A stretch of 34,554 nucleotides of DNA from Vallitalea sp. (GTDB lineage: Bacteria; Bacillota; Clostridia; Lachnospirales; Vallitaleaceae), in assembly GCA_025210515.1 (NCBI GenBank), contig JAOARM010000015.1:1-34554 (forward strand), given 5' to 3'. Positions 1 through 7,677 of this stretch are shown piece after piece. Every line of letters begins with the position of its first letter. Position 1 is the stretch's first letter. The notes beneath the pieces are model-generated. The model did no database searches and was not told the origin of the DNA. It was given only the letters and a program-made list of their open reading frames with translations. The translations under genes and the position numbers were made by a program.

Positions 1-95
1 CTTGGGTAAAACTTTTTTCAAAGTTTTTGGTTGTTTGTTTCACTGTTCAGTTTTCAAGGTTCTTTGTTTGTTGTTTTTGTGAGACAACGAAATAT
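1..95 (-). promoter_or_regulatory. 5' leader of a probable rRNA operon
   Basis: Read on the minus strand, this stretch lies directly downstream of two tandem sigma-A promoters. It contains the run AACCTTGAAAACTGAACAG, which is typical of Firmicute rRNA leaders and spacers. Near the left edge, 8-15 and 20-27 form a perfect 8-bp hairpin with a TTTC loop. No 16S sequence is present, so the mature rRNA would begin beyond position 1. That an rrn operon follows is inferred from the promoter architecture and the leader motif. An open frame on the plus strand here is T-rich and has no ribosome binding site. Confidence 0.7.
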
Positions 96-124
96 ATCTT
101 ATCATGTATTTCATTGTTTGTCAA
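96..124 (-). promoter_or_regulatory. Strong sigma-A promoter, proximal of a tandem pair (rrn P2-like)
   Basis: On the minus strand the -35 box TTGACA (119-124) is a perfect consensus. A 17-bp spacer separates it from the -10 box TAAGAT (96-101). Upstream, 125-147 is an A-rich tract on the minus strand that resembles an UP element. The promoter fires leftward out of the window into the rRNA-type leader. Confidence 0.82.
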
Positions 125-179
125 CAACTTTTTTATTTTTTATTTTTCGGCATTTTGTTTTGTTTTCTGCCGGAATGTA

Positions 180-208
180 ATAATAACAGATATTCTTAAC
201 GGTGTCAA
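180..208 (-). promoter_or_regulatory. Strong sigma-A promoter, distal of a tandem pair (rrn P1-like)
   Basis: On the minus strand a perfect -35 TTGACA (203-208) is followed by 17 bp and a -10 TATTAT (180-185). It sits 84 bp upstream of the second promoter and points the same way. Between the two, 148-152 and 168-172 form a 5-bp inverted repeat. Tandem consensus promoters of this kind are characteristic of rRNA operons. Confidence 0.75.
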
Positions 209-367
209 TACTTTATTTGAATTTTATTACTTGATATTTATATAGTCGCTTTAATTATAATGAATTTATTACTCTATCATCAACGATATACACAGTAGTT
301 AAACACATTCTATTCATAGCAAAAAATTATCTTCTACATGATGCTAATATATATTTTCCTTTGATAT

Positions 368-406
368 AACCTTCTTGGTAATATTAGAATCATTACCAAG
401 AAGGTT
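368..406. terminator. Perfect 15-bp stem-loop downstream of the ABC pair
   Basis: Arms 368-382 and 392-406 are perfectly complementary with a 9-nt loop. The hairpin lies about 45 bp past the stop of the ABC transporter gene and upstream of the rrn-type promoters, so it could end the ABC transcript. No clear U-tract follows on the minus strand, so intrinsic termination is uncertain. The rest of 209-452 holds nothing I can identify. Confidence 0.5.
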
Positions 407-452
407 ACTTTTGATACAGTTATCTAAAAAAAATTTATAATTATCCAATAGA

Positions 453-2189
453 TTAAACATTTAGCTTCCAATTAGCCGCTGTTTTCCTACCCATGACAAA
501 TTTTTTATAAATGCCGTCAGTTGCTATTAACTCATTATGATTGCCTTTTTCAACTATACTGCCTTTATCCACTACAAGAATTTGCTCTGCAGAACGAACT
601 GTTTTTAATCTATGGGCAATCATAATAATTGTTTTATTGTGAGTTAAGACTTCAATTGCCTTTTGTAGTTTATCTTCATTTTCAGGATCTACATTGGCTG
701 TAGCTTCATCTAAAATTACAATAGGAGCATCTTTTAATAAGGCACGAGCGATGGATAATCTTTGCTTTTCTCCACCAGAAAGAGTATCGCCACCTTCACC
801 AATAACAGTATCATAGTCATTAGGAAGTTCCATAATAAACTCATGGCAACAAGCATTTTTAGCCGCTTTTATTACATCTTGTCGACTTGCATAAGGTTTA
901 CCAAACTTAATATTATTTTCAATTGTATCAGCAAAGAGGTAGACGTTTTGAAAAACCATACTGATTTGATTCATAAGTGATTCCAAGCTATAATCCTTAA
1001 TATTTTTATCTCCAATAGTTATGCTACCACTATCTACATCCCAAAACCTTGCAATTAAATTACAAAGAGTTGTTTTACCGGAACCACTTGGCCCTACAAT
1101 GGCTGTAGTAGTTTTTTCTGGTATCTTAACATTAATATCACTTAATATTTTTCTTTCTTCATAAGAGAAATCAACATTGTTAAATTCAATGTTATGATTC
1201 TTAGGTTCCATGTTTGTTCCCTTCTCGTCTATTTCAGGAATAGTATCTAATCTATTAGCCTCGTCCATTGAACTACTTACAATTCTTAGCAAGGAGATAC
1301 TACTACCAGCAGAATGAATATGTGAAAAAACCAAGAAAGACATGATAACCATCATCAACGCGTTTACCAAAGTCATAGTTTCATTCAAGTAAAAGTTAAC
1401 ACTTAAAAGTATCATTGCAACACTAAAGATTTGTAAAACAAGCTCCTGCATTATAATATAAGGAGTAAAAAGCTTTTCAATATTCAAATTGCTTTGGCAA
1501 TTATTTTCCAAAGAATCACGTAATGTTTTATCCCCTTTTCTTGTAAGATTAAAGGATTTTACAATGCTCATACCTTGAATATATTCAAGTACTGCCGAAA
1601 CCATAACCCCTTGAGATTTTTGTCTCTTTGGCGCAAGGGTAGCTGATTTTTCTTCCATTAAAGATGAAATCATAAGAAAAATAATAGTTCCTGCTAATAC
1701 AAGAGTTCCGATTCTCCAATCAAAAGCAAGAATCATCACAGTAAAAATTAAAGCATTAATGAATCCACTTAGAACATTTACCAAAACCATAGGTGCAATC
1801 ATTTCCACAGTTTCTAAGCCTGTGGTAGAAACACCTGTAATTTCACCTAAACTATTATCATTAAAATATCCCATTGGTACACGCTTAATTTTATCAGCAA
1901 TTTTGATCCTCTTATTGGCTACCATAAAATATCCAGCATGAGTTTGCTGTAATTGAGAGAAATATTTCGTTGTTGCCTTACCCATTATGCTAACTACAAG
2001 CAAAATAAACGCTTGTAAAGATATTCCTAGATCTTGATTTCCCTCTAACGTTGCAGACAAGACCAAATATATTGAGATAATTTCTAGCATGGAAAATATT
2101 GCATAAATAAATCCTATAATAACTGACTTATTAATATTTCCTTTTTCTTTTCCTGCAAAAATCCATAGTTTTTTAAATGTTTTTATCAT
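453..2189 (-). CDS. ABC exporter-fold ATP-binding/permease protein, second of a pair
   Basis: This is a 578-aa half-transporter with an N-terminal six-helix membrane domain (about residues 15-310) and a C-terminal nucleotide-binding domain (about 340-578). Visible motifs are Walker A GPSGSGKTT (366-374, Lys372), signature LSGGEKQR (from 470), Walker B ending ILDE with catalytic Glu495, and H-loop His526. The start at 2189 is chosen over one 39 bp upstream because GAGAGGAG lies just ahead of it and its ATG overlaps the previous gene's stop as ATGA, implying translational coupling. It probably forms a heterodimer with the upstream gene product. The overall style resembles the IrtAB/YbtPQ-like group, which includes siderophore importers with an exporter fold. 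I did not test that, and a drug or peptide exporter is equally possible. Confidence 0.88.
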   Translation of the reverse strand: MIKTFKKLWIFAGKEKGNINKSVIIGFIYAIFSMLEIISIYLVLSATLEGNQDLGISLQAFILLVVSIMGKATTKYFSQLQQTHAGYFMVANKRIKIADKIKRVPMGYFNDNSLGEITGVSTTGLETVEMIAPMVLVNVLSGFINALIFTVMILAFDWRIGTLVLAGTIIFLMISSLMEEKSATLAPKRQKSQGVMVSAVLEYIQGMSIVKSFNLTRKGDKTLRDSLENNCQSNLNIEKLFTPYIIMQELVLQIFSVAMILLSVNFYLNETMTLVNALMMVIMSFLVFSHIHSAGSSISLLRIVSSSMDEANRLDTIPEIDEKGTNMEPKNHNIEFNNVDFSYEERKILSDINVKIPEKTTTAIVGPSGSGKTTLCNLIARFWDVDSGSITIGDKNIKDYSLESLMNQISMVFQNVYLFADTIENNIKFGKPYASRQDVIKAAKNACCHEFIMELPNDYDTVIGEGGDTLSGGEKQRLSIARALLKDAPIVILDEATANVDPENEDKLQKAIEVLTHNKTIIMIAHRLKTVRSAEQILVVDKGSIVEKGNHNELIATDGIYKKFVMGRKTAANWKLNV

Positions 2190-3928
2190 GCTATTTTCTC
2201 CTCTCTCGTGCCAATATGTGCCGCCCACATATCTTGATAGAGTTTGCTTTTTTCTAATAATTCATCGTGAGTTCCCTCAGCTTCAATGTTTCCATCTTCT
2301 ACTACAACAATTTTATCTGAACTTGTAATTGTAGATAAGCGATGAGCAATCAAAATCAAACTTTTTCCTGCTACAAGTTTTGCAACTGCTTTTTGAATAA
2401 CCGATTCATTTTCTGGGTCAATATATGCTGTAGCTTCATCTAGTACAACAACAGGAGAGTTTTTCAGCATTGCTCTTGCTATAGAAATTCTTTGCTTCTC
2501 TCCTCCTGAAAGGTGTACTCCGCCACCCCCAACATTTGTATAGTATCCATGCTCTAATTCTCTAATAAATTTATCACAACCAGCCTGTTTTGCCGCTGCG
2601 ATAACTTCTTTATCTGTCGCATTAATGTTACCCATTCTAATATTATTGATAACAGTATCATCAAATAGAAAATTATCTTGGGAAACAAATGCAACTTCAT
2701 CATAAAGCTGTTCAAGAGGTATATCTTTCACATCAACTCCACCAATTGTGATTTTTCCCTTTGGAACGTCCCAGAATCCTGCTATTAGTTTTGCAATTGT
2801 AGATTTACCACTACCAGAAGGTCCTACCAATGCAGTTACAGAACCTGTTGGAATAGATAAATTTACATTATGTAGAATCTCTTTATCTTCACTATATCCA
2901 AAAGAAACATCTGTTAGCTCAATATCTCTATTTGGGAAAACTACTTTTGTTTCTCCATGATTTTGTTCCTCGGCATTTAACAGCTCATCCACAGAAGCAA
3001 CTGTTGTCCCCACCTTTGCTAAGTTGTCTATAAAGTTCATAGCCGCAATTAAAGGACCGACAATACTCATTGCCAAAATGATAATGGTAATAAAACTTTC
3101 TAAAGATAAACTTCCCTTTGTATAAAAAATAAATCCTATAGGAAGAACAGTGATTAGAGTAGTAGGTGCAATGGATAAGGAAAGCGCCATTCCAAACTGG
3201 CAACGTTTCATCCAATTGTAAAAATAAGAAGCATTGGCTTTTACTCTGTCTTCAAATTTTGCATAGGAGTTTTTACCTTGATTATATGCTTTTATTACTT
3301 CAATACCATTAATATATTCCACAATAGTCTCATTCATATCTTGTGTAACTTTTACGGATTTTTCAAAGTCTTCCGTATAATTTTTCATAATAATCATCAT
3401 AAAGACCATACCTATAGGAATAGATACCAGAGATAAAAGTGCCATACGCCAATCTAACACAAATAGATAAATGATAACTAAAATTGGTGCCACTAGATTA
3501 GATGTCATTTCAGGTAAGAGATGTGCAAGAGTAGTTTCCATACTCTCTACTTGGTCTACAATAATTTGTTTTAGTTTACCACTGGATACGTCCATTACAG
3601 AACCTAATGGTAGCTTTGGTAATTTTTCCATAACCTTTTGACGAATGTTTCTTAGAATTCTAAATGTTCCTTTGTGAGAAAAGGCAAGCGCAAAGTTATA
3701 TAGCAAGGTACGTAAAAGATATCCTGCCATTGCTATACCGCACCATAAGAGATAAAAGCTAAATGCTCTTTCATCATTTACCAAACCTACAACAATTTCT
3801 GCAGCACAAAAATATGGTGCTATACCAAAAATCACACCAAAAAGAGCTAACATAATGGCGATTTTTAACTTTCCTCGTTCACCTTCTCCAAGTTCCCATA
3901 AACGACGTAAGGGATTTTTTGTTTGCAT
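2186..3928 (-). CDS. ABC exporter-fold ATP-binding/permease protein, first of a pair
   Basis: This is a 580-aa half-transporter with an N-terminal membrane domain (about residues 20-310) and an ATPase domain (about 335-570). Walker A is GPSGSGKST (369-377, Lys375), the signature is LSGGEKQR (from 473), and Walker B VVVLDE ends in catalytic Glu498, followed by an AHRL H-loop. Both members of the pair keep the catalytic glutamate and a full signature, so neither ATP site looks degenerate. That differs from asymmetric exporters such as BmrCD. The start is supported by AAAGGAGG seven bases upstream. The N-terminal segment LAFSHKGTFRILRNIRQ resembles the IrtAB/YbtPQ-like subgroup, which makes a metal-chelate role a reasonable but untested guess. 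No binding protein or biosynthetic genes lie nearby. Confidence 0.9.
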   Translation of the reverse strand: MQTKNPLRRLWELGEGERGKLKIAIMLALFGVIFGIAPYFCAAEIVVGLVNDERAFSFYLLWCGIAMAGYLLRTLLYNFALAFSHKGTFRILRNIRQKVMEKLPKLPLGSVMDVSSGKLKQIIVDQVESMETTLAHLLPEMTSNLVAPILVIIYLFVLDWRMALLSLVSIPIGMVFMMIIMKNYTEDFEKSVKVTQDMNETIVEYINGIEVIKAYNQGKNSYAKFEDRVKANASYFYNWMKRCQFGMALSLSIAPTTLITVLPIGFIFYTKGSLSLESFITIIILAMSIVGPLIAAMNFIDNLAKVGTTVASVDELLNAEEQNHGETKVVFPNRDIELTDVSFGYSEDKEILHNVNLSIPTGSVTALVGPSGSGKSTIAKLIAGFWDVPKGKITIGGVDVKDIPLEQLYDEVAFVSQDNFLFDDTVINNIRMGNINATDKEVIAAAKQAGCDKFIRELEHGYYTNVGGGGVHLSGGEKQRISIARAMLKNSPVVVLDEATAYIDPENESVIQKAVAKLVAGKSLILIAHRLSTITSSDKIVVVEDGNIEAEGTHDELLEKSKLYQDMWAAHIGTREEKIA

Positions 3929-3949
3929 ATTATTTCCTCCTTTTAAAGT

Positions 3950-3967
3950 AGTTAGTTTTTGCTAACT
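3950..3967. promoter_or_regulatory. Candidate operator palindrome upstream of the ABC pair
   Basis: Arms AGTTAG (3950-3955) and CTAACT (3962-3967) are separated by 6 bp, just upstream of the ABC Shine-Dalgarno. GTTAG/CTAAC half-sites recall DtxR-family metal-repressor operators, which would suit an iron-linked transporter. That link is inference. The palindrome also falls inside a short open frame, so it could be accidental. Confidence 0.3.
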
Positions 3968-4365
3968 TATTATTACTCCCATTCCCGACGGCATCATCAT
4001 CCATTGATATTGTTAACATCAAACTGTCCATATTTGTATAATCTTGCATTGTAAATATTGTTAGCTGTTGCTACAATTAGCTGGTAAAATATCATTAATG
4101 CATTACACTTCCTAAAGTTTTTAATAATTTTATATGAGCAACTCTCAACCTTTTTAAGCTATCATATAATATTTGAATAAATCTATTAAAAAACCCAAAT
4201 ATAATGGAATTATAACACATGGTTTAAATGAAATCAATAGTCATTCTCATTACTTGGTTAAAATATAACTTTCCTATTTATCAACGAACTATGTCTGTGA
4301 GTTTTCATCTTATAACATGATAATTAACTACAGAAAATTATATGATTATCTACATGCAAATATAC

Positions 4366-4397
4366 GTCAGCAGAAACTTGATTATGACTCTGCTGAC
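4366..4397 (-). terminator. Hairpin downstream of the cvpA-like gene
   Basis: Perfect 9-bp arms GTCAGCAGA (4366-4374) and TCTGCTGAC (4389-4397) enclose a 14-nt loop. The hairpin begins 34 bp after the cvpA-like stop codon. The U-tract on the minus strand is weak, so this is a probable rather than certain intrinsic terminator. Confidence 0.55.
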
Positions 4398-4430
4398 ACT
4401 ATAAACTTCTTACAATATAATAATATTTTT

Positions 4431-5135
4431 TTATACGATACTCTTACTTATATCTGTAACTATCTTCATTAAAAAATTATTTTCATAAAAATATTTAGCA
4501 ACAACTGATATGTTCAGCATTTCATTAATTTGTTCAAAATTAGGATTAGTACTCATAAGTGAAATACCTAAACATAATATCCATACAATTATTACCCCAA
4601 TAATAGTACCAACAATTAGTCCTCCCATTTTATTTATTTGATGAAGTACTGGTAATTTGCTAACTAAATCTATTAAGTTAACAAATAATTTAACTACTAT
4701 TGAAACAACAATAAATACTACTAAGAAAGATATAATATTAATTATTAAAGTAGCAATTAAACCTGCAATATACTCTCCGATATCATTTACATTAAGTAAG
4801 CTATATACCTCATTATTATTATTACTTATTAGAATATTTTTAAATTGTTCTGGAATTTTTAATTGATTAATAAAATTAATTTGATCTCCCGCTGATGCCA
4901 TATTTTCTGATACATTATCAAGATGAAAAAGCCCCATAATTGAAGTTTTTAGAGACTCATAGACTCCTGTATGTTTAATCAGAAACTCACTTACATGAGG
5001 GTAAATATGCATAGTAAGAAATATTGATATTATTAATGATACAAAGCTAAAAATAGTTTTTATAAATCCTCTTCTATATGAAATAATAGCATTAATAGCT
5101 ATAATTCCTACAACTACTATATCTAACCAATTCAT
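4431..5135 (-). CDS. CvpA family membrane protein
   Basis: This 234-aa protein opens with MNWLDIVVVGIIAINAIISYRRG, the characteristic CvpA-family start: a first helix followed by a short basic turn and a second helix. About four membrane segments are visible (roughly residues 4-20, 27-45, 103-128 and 158-185). The family is named for colicin V production in E. coli, but its role in Firmicutes is unclear. The ribosome binding site AAGGAGGG overlaps the stop codon of the upstream DUF5711 gene, and only 11 bp separate the two genes, so they are surely co-translated. A helical soluble segment (about 50-100) lies between the second and third membrane helices. Confidence 0.85.
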   Translation of the reverse strand: MNWLDIVVVGIIAINAIISYRRGFIKTIFSFVSLIISIFLTMHIYPHVSEFLIKHTGVYESLKTSIMGLFHLDNVSENMASAGDQINFINQLKIPEQFKNILISNNNNEVYSLLNVNDIGEYIAGLIATLIINIISFLVVFIVVSIVVKLFVNLIDLVSKLPVLHQINKMGGLIVGTIIGVIIVWILCLGISLMSTNPNFEQINEMLNISVVAKYFYENNFLMKIVTDISKSIV

Positions 5136-5146
5136 TTTTGCCCTCC

Positions 5147-6286
5147 TTACTTAGTTAATTCAACGATCTTATAATCATTTTGTAAAACTATTAAATATTT
5201 ATTATTACCTAATGACTTAATATCTTTCACATCTTCTTTTAATGTTGTTTCCCAATTTATCTTATTATTGAAATACTCCCTAATAAATGTCTCACTCTCA
5301 ACATAATATTTTTGCCCACTACCAATTAAATATTTTATATCATTACTAAACTCAGACTCATTAATTACTTCTCCTGTATGAGAATATGTAATCAAGCTAT
5401 TTTGTTTATAAGCACCTTCATTTTGTAATGGTCTACCTGCAATTATAAGTATTTTTTTATTAATATAATCTACTTTATTAATTTCATTAGCTATCTGTAT
5501 ATTATTTACTTCTTCTGGAGTGATATCAATTTTATAAAATAGTATTTTATTATCTCCTACAGCACTAACATATCCATTATCTAAAAATTTTATTTCAGGA
5601 ATAATTGTTCCATCAATGCTAAATCCACCAGTCACTCTTTCATCAAATTGTTGTCCTTTTTCACTAAAATTAAAAAATGTCAGATTAGTTGTGACCTCAT
5701 CGCCTTTGGCAAACAGATAACTAGTTACCATTTTATTTCCGTCATTAGATATATCAAATCCCAGTGGAAATCCATCATTCTGAAGAAAAGTCTCTCTGTA
5801 TATTAACTCATTTCCATCAATATCAAATAGTTGAATTACATGCCCTTTTTCATTCTGCCCAATAATAGCAACTATACCGTTCTCATTAATATCATACATT
5901 AAAATAGGGTAATCAACTTTGTAACTTCTAACAAACCCATCTTTGTTAAATAAATATACATCTCTACCACCTATGTCTGCAATAGCTAAGTATTTGTTTA
6001 CTTTAATGCTCTGTGGATTAGTCATATTATATGGCTTATCCCATAAGGTTGTCCCATTTATGTCAAGCATTGACACTCCATTTTGTGAACATCTAATAAT
6101 ATTATCATTAAGTTCAGTTATACTGACTTTGTTAGTAGGATTGTATCCATAAGTATGTATTACTTTAAAATCAACTTTTCCTCCCACATATCCATATGCT
6201 TTAGGTCTTATAATCAAAACATATGCTGTTACAGAGAATATAACTAATAACATTATTAATAAAATCTTTTTCTTTTGTTCTTTCAC
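5147..6286 (-). CDS. DUF5711 family membrane-anchored beta-repeat protein
   Basis: This 379-aa protein has a single N-terminal membrane anchor (about residues 8-26) and a long extracytoplasmic part built of short beta-strand repeats such as IAIADIGGRDVYLFNKDG, resembling a beta-propeller. The motif pattern, including NDGNKMVTSYLF followed by NLTFFNFSEKGQ, matches what I know of DUF5711 proteins in Lachnospirales, which are commonly encoded beside cvpA. Function is unknown; a cell-envelope role is inferred from topology and the CvpA partner. The start codon is GTG, preceded by AGGTG. Transcription continues directly into the cvpA-like gene. Confidence 0.82.
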   Translation of the reverse strand: MKEQKKKILLIMLLVIFSVTAYVLIIRPKAYGYVGGKVDFKVIHTYGYNPTNKVSITELNDNIIRCSQNGVSMLDINGTTLWDKPYNMTNPQSIKVNKYLAIADIGGRDVYLFNKDGFVRSYKVDYPILMYDINENGIVAIIGQNEKGHVIQLFDIDGNELIYRETFLQNDGFPLGFDISNDGNKMVTSYLFAKGDEVTTNLTFFNFSEKGQQFDERVTGGFSIDGTIIPEIKFLDNGYVSAVGDNKILFYKIDITPEEVNNIQIANEINKVDYINKKILIIAGRPLQNEGAYKQNSLITYSHTGEVINESEFSNDIKYLIGSGQKYYVESETFIREYFNNKINWETTLKEDVKDIKSLGNNKYLIVLQNDYKIVELTK

Positions 6287-6368
6287 CTAATACACCTACT
6301 TCTTATAATTTAATCCCCATTGTTAAAATAATATATTTACTTTAATCTTGCTTTTTTAGAAATAACAT

Positions 6369-7493
6369 TTACCTTAACCATCTATAATACTTGTGATCTT
6401 TATATATAGATATCTTATCTAAAAACTTAGTTTTAAGTAAATCGTATTTCAATTTGACAAAATAAACTAGTATAAGTATTATCTGAAATATACCTATATA
6501 CCCAAATATAGGATATATTTTCCCTACCATATTAGAGAATCCTATTTGTGAAAAAATAACCGCTGTAAATATAAAAATAGCCAGTTTTATTTTTCCACCT
6601 TTACTTTTATTTATCTTAAGTTTTGATAATATTCCGTATCCATTTGCCACCGCCGTTGTAAACATAGCTGATATTAGAACTATAATGTAGATATATTGTA
6701 CCACTTTAGCATATCTCATTACAATAGCTAACATAGGAATTTCTATTCCTTGAATGTCTTTATAATGAACAAGAATGACTAATCCTAATATAATTCCTAT
6801 CATTCCTAGAGCTATTCCTGCTAATAGAGAACCTACTCTTGCAGCAAATTTACTTGTGACTATATTATGTAAAGTTGTTAATACTACGACCGCCGTAATA
6901 ATATTATAAGATACATATATTATTGCTGAACTTAGCCAGTTATCTCGAACTACTAAAAATACTTCTACCACTTTACTCATAACGGCAGTGCTTCTAAAAA
7001 ACCACATATATAAACCTACAATCACTACTCCTATTAACAAAATTGGTGCTAATACACTATTAACGGCTATAACTCCTTTTACATCAAATAAAAAAGTAAT
7101 ATAACAGCATATAGCCATAGCTAACACTCCCACTTGATAAGGAATGTGAAATCTTTGCTGAAATAAAGCTCCTGAACCTGCAAACATTGCACAAAAACAG
7201 ACAAACATGAAAAAAACTACTGCCCACTCTAATAATTTCCCGGAAATATTTCCAGCAATAGGATATATGAATTGTTTATATGTCTTCACATCATTTATAA
7301 ACATTATTTCAAGTACTGCCCAACCAATTATAGCGAACATAAATCCTGTGAGCAATAAACCTATCATTCCCATATAGCCATAATATGCAAAAAACTTCAT
7401 CATTTCTTGACCCGACGCAAATCCCGCACCTAATACTGTTCCTATATACACTGATGCTATTTTAACCGAATTTCTAAACTCTAGTTTCAACAA
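6369..7493 (-). CDS. YkvI family membrane transporter (APC/LeuT-like)
   Basis: This 374-aa hydrophobic protein has about ten predicted membrane helices. It begins with KIASVYIGTVLGAGFASGQE, where the glycine-rich break in the first helix is typical of the amino acid-polyamine-organocation fold. Length and motif fit the YkvI family of Bacillus, whose substrate is unknown. The start is TTG; two adjacent TTG codons are possible, and AGGGG lies five to eight bases upstream. It is 82 bp upstream of the DUF5711 gene on the same strand and could be cotranscribed with it, though the gap leaves this open. Confidence 0.82.
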   Translation of the reverse strand: MLKLEFRNSVKIASVYIGTVLGAGFASGQEMMKFFAYYGYMGMIGLLLTGFMFAIIGWAVLEIMFINDVKTYKQFIYPIAGNISGKLLEWAVVFFMFVCFCAMFAGSGALFQQRFHIPYQVGVLAMAICCYITFLFDVKGVIAVNSVLAPILLIGVVIVGLYMWFFRSTAVMSKVVEVFLVVRDNWLSSAIIYVSYNIITAVVVLTTLHNIVTSKFAARVGSLLAGIALGMIGIILGLVILVHYKDIQGIEIPMLAIVMRYAKVVQYIYIIVLISAMFTTAVANGYGILSKLKINKSKGGKIKLAIFIFTAVIFSQIGFSNMVGKIYPIFGYIGIFQIILILVYFVKLKYDLLKTKFLDKISIYKDHKYYRWLR

Positions 7494-7677
7494 ATCAACC
7501 CCTGATAGAATAATTAAGATTTACTTAACAATATATTAATAGAATGATTAAGTTATATATTAATTATTATATATGTTAAATCTTATATTACATATTTATG
7601 TTTATAATTAACACTTAATTCCTTATAAACTATATTCTAACAAGGATTGTTTTTAGTTTATCAGCAATTATAATATA

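Larger units (their letters stand above)
3929..4430. other. 502-bp intergenic region with a palindrome and short decayed-looking frames
   Basis: No convincing gene is present. On the minus strand a 39-codon open frame at 3930-4049 ends in TAA one base before the ABC ATG, with its last codons running through the Shine-Dalgarno. Another short frame is at 4095-4220. Neither has a ribosome binding site, so they may be remnants of a lost upstream gene or chance. A palindrome AGTTAG-N6-CTAACT at 3950-3967 lies 22 bp upstream of the start codon. A hairpin that serves the neighbouring cvpA-like gene is at 4366-4397. I see no clear sigma-A promoter for the ABC pair. Confidence 0.4.

Noticed and set aside
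27..245. Plus-strand open frame of 72 codons at the left edge
   Set aside because: It is T-rich and low in complexity, has no ribosome binding site, and lies over strong minus-strand rrn-type promoters and leader.
2190..2228. Upstream in-frame ATG for the second ABC gene
   Set aside because: It has no Shine-Dalgarno and would overlap the preceding gene by more; the ATG at 2189 has GAGAGGAG and the coupled ATGA overlap.
4095..4220. 41-codon minus-strand frame (MCYNSIIFGFF...) upstream of the ABC pair
   Set aside because: It looked like a possible gene remnant but has no ribosome binding site and no recognisable similarity; chance in AT-rich DNA is likely.
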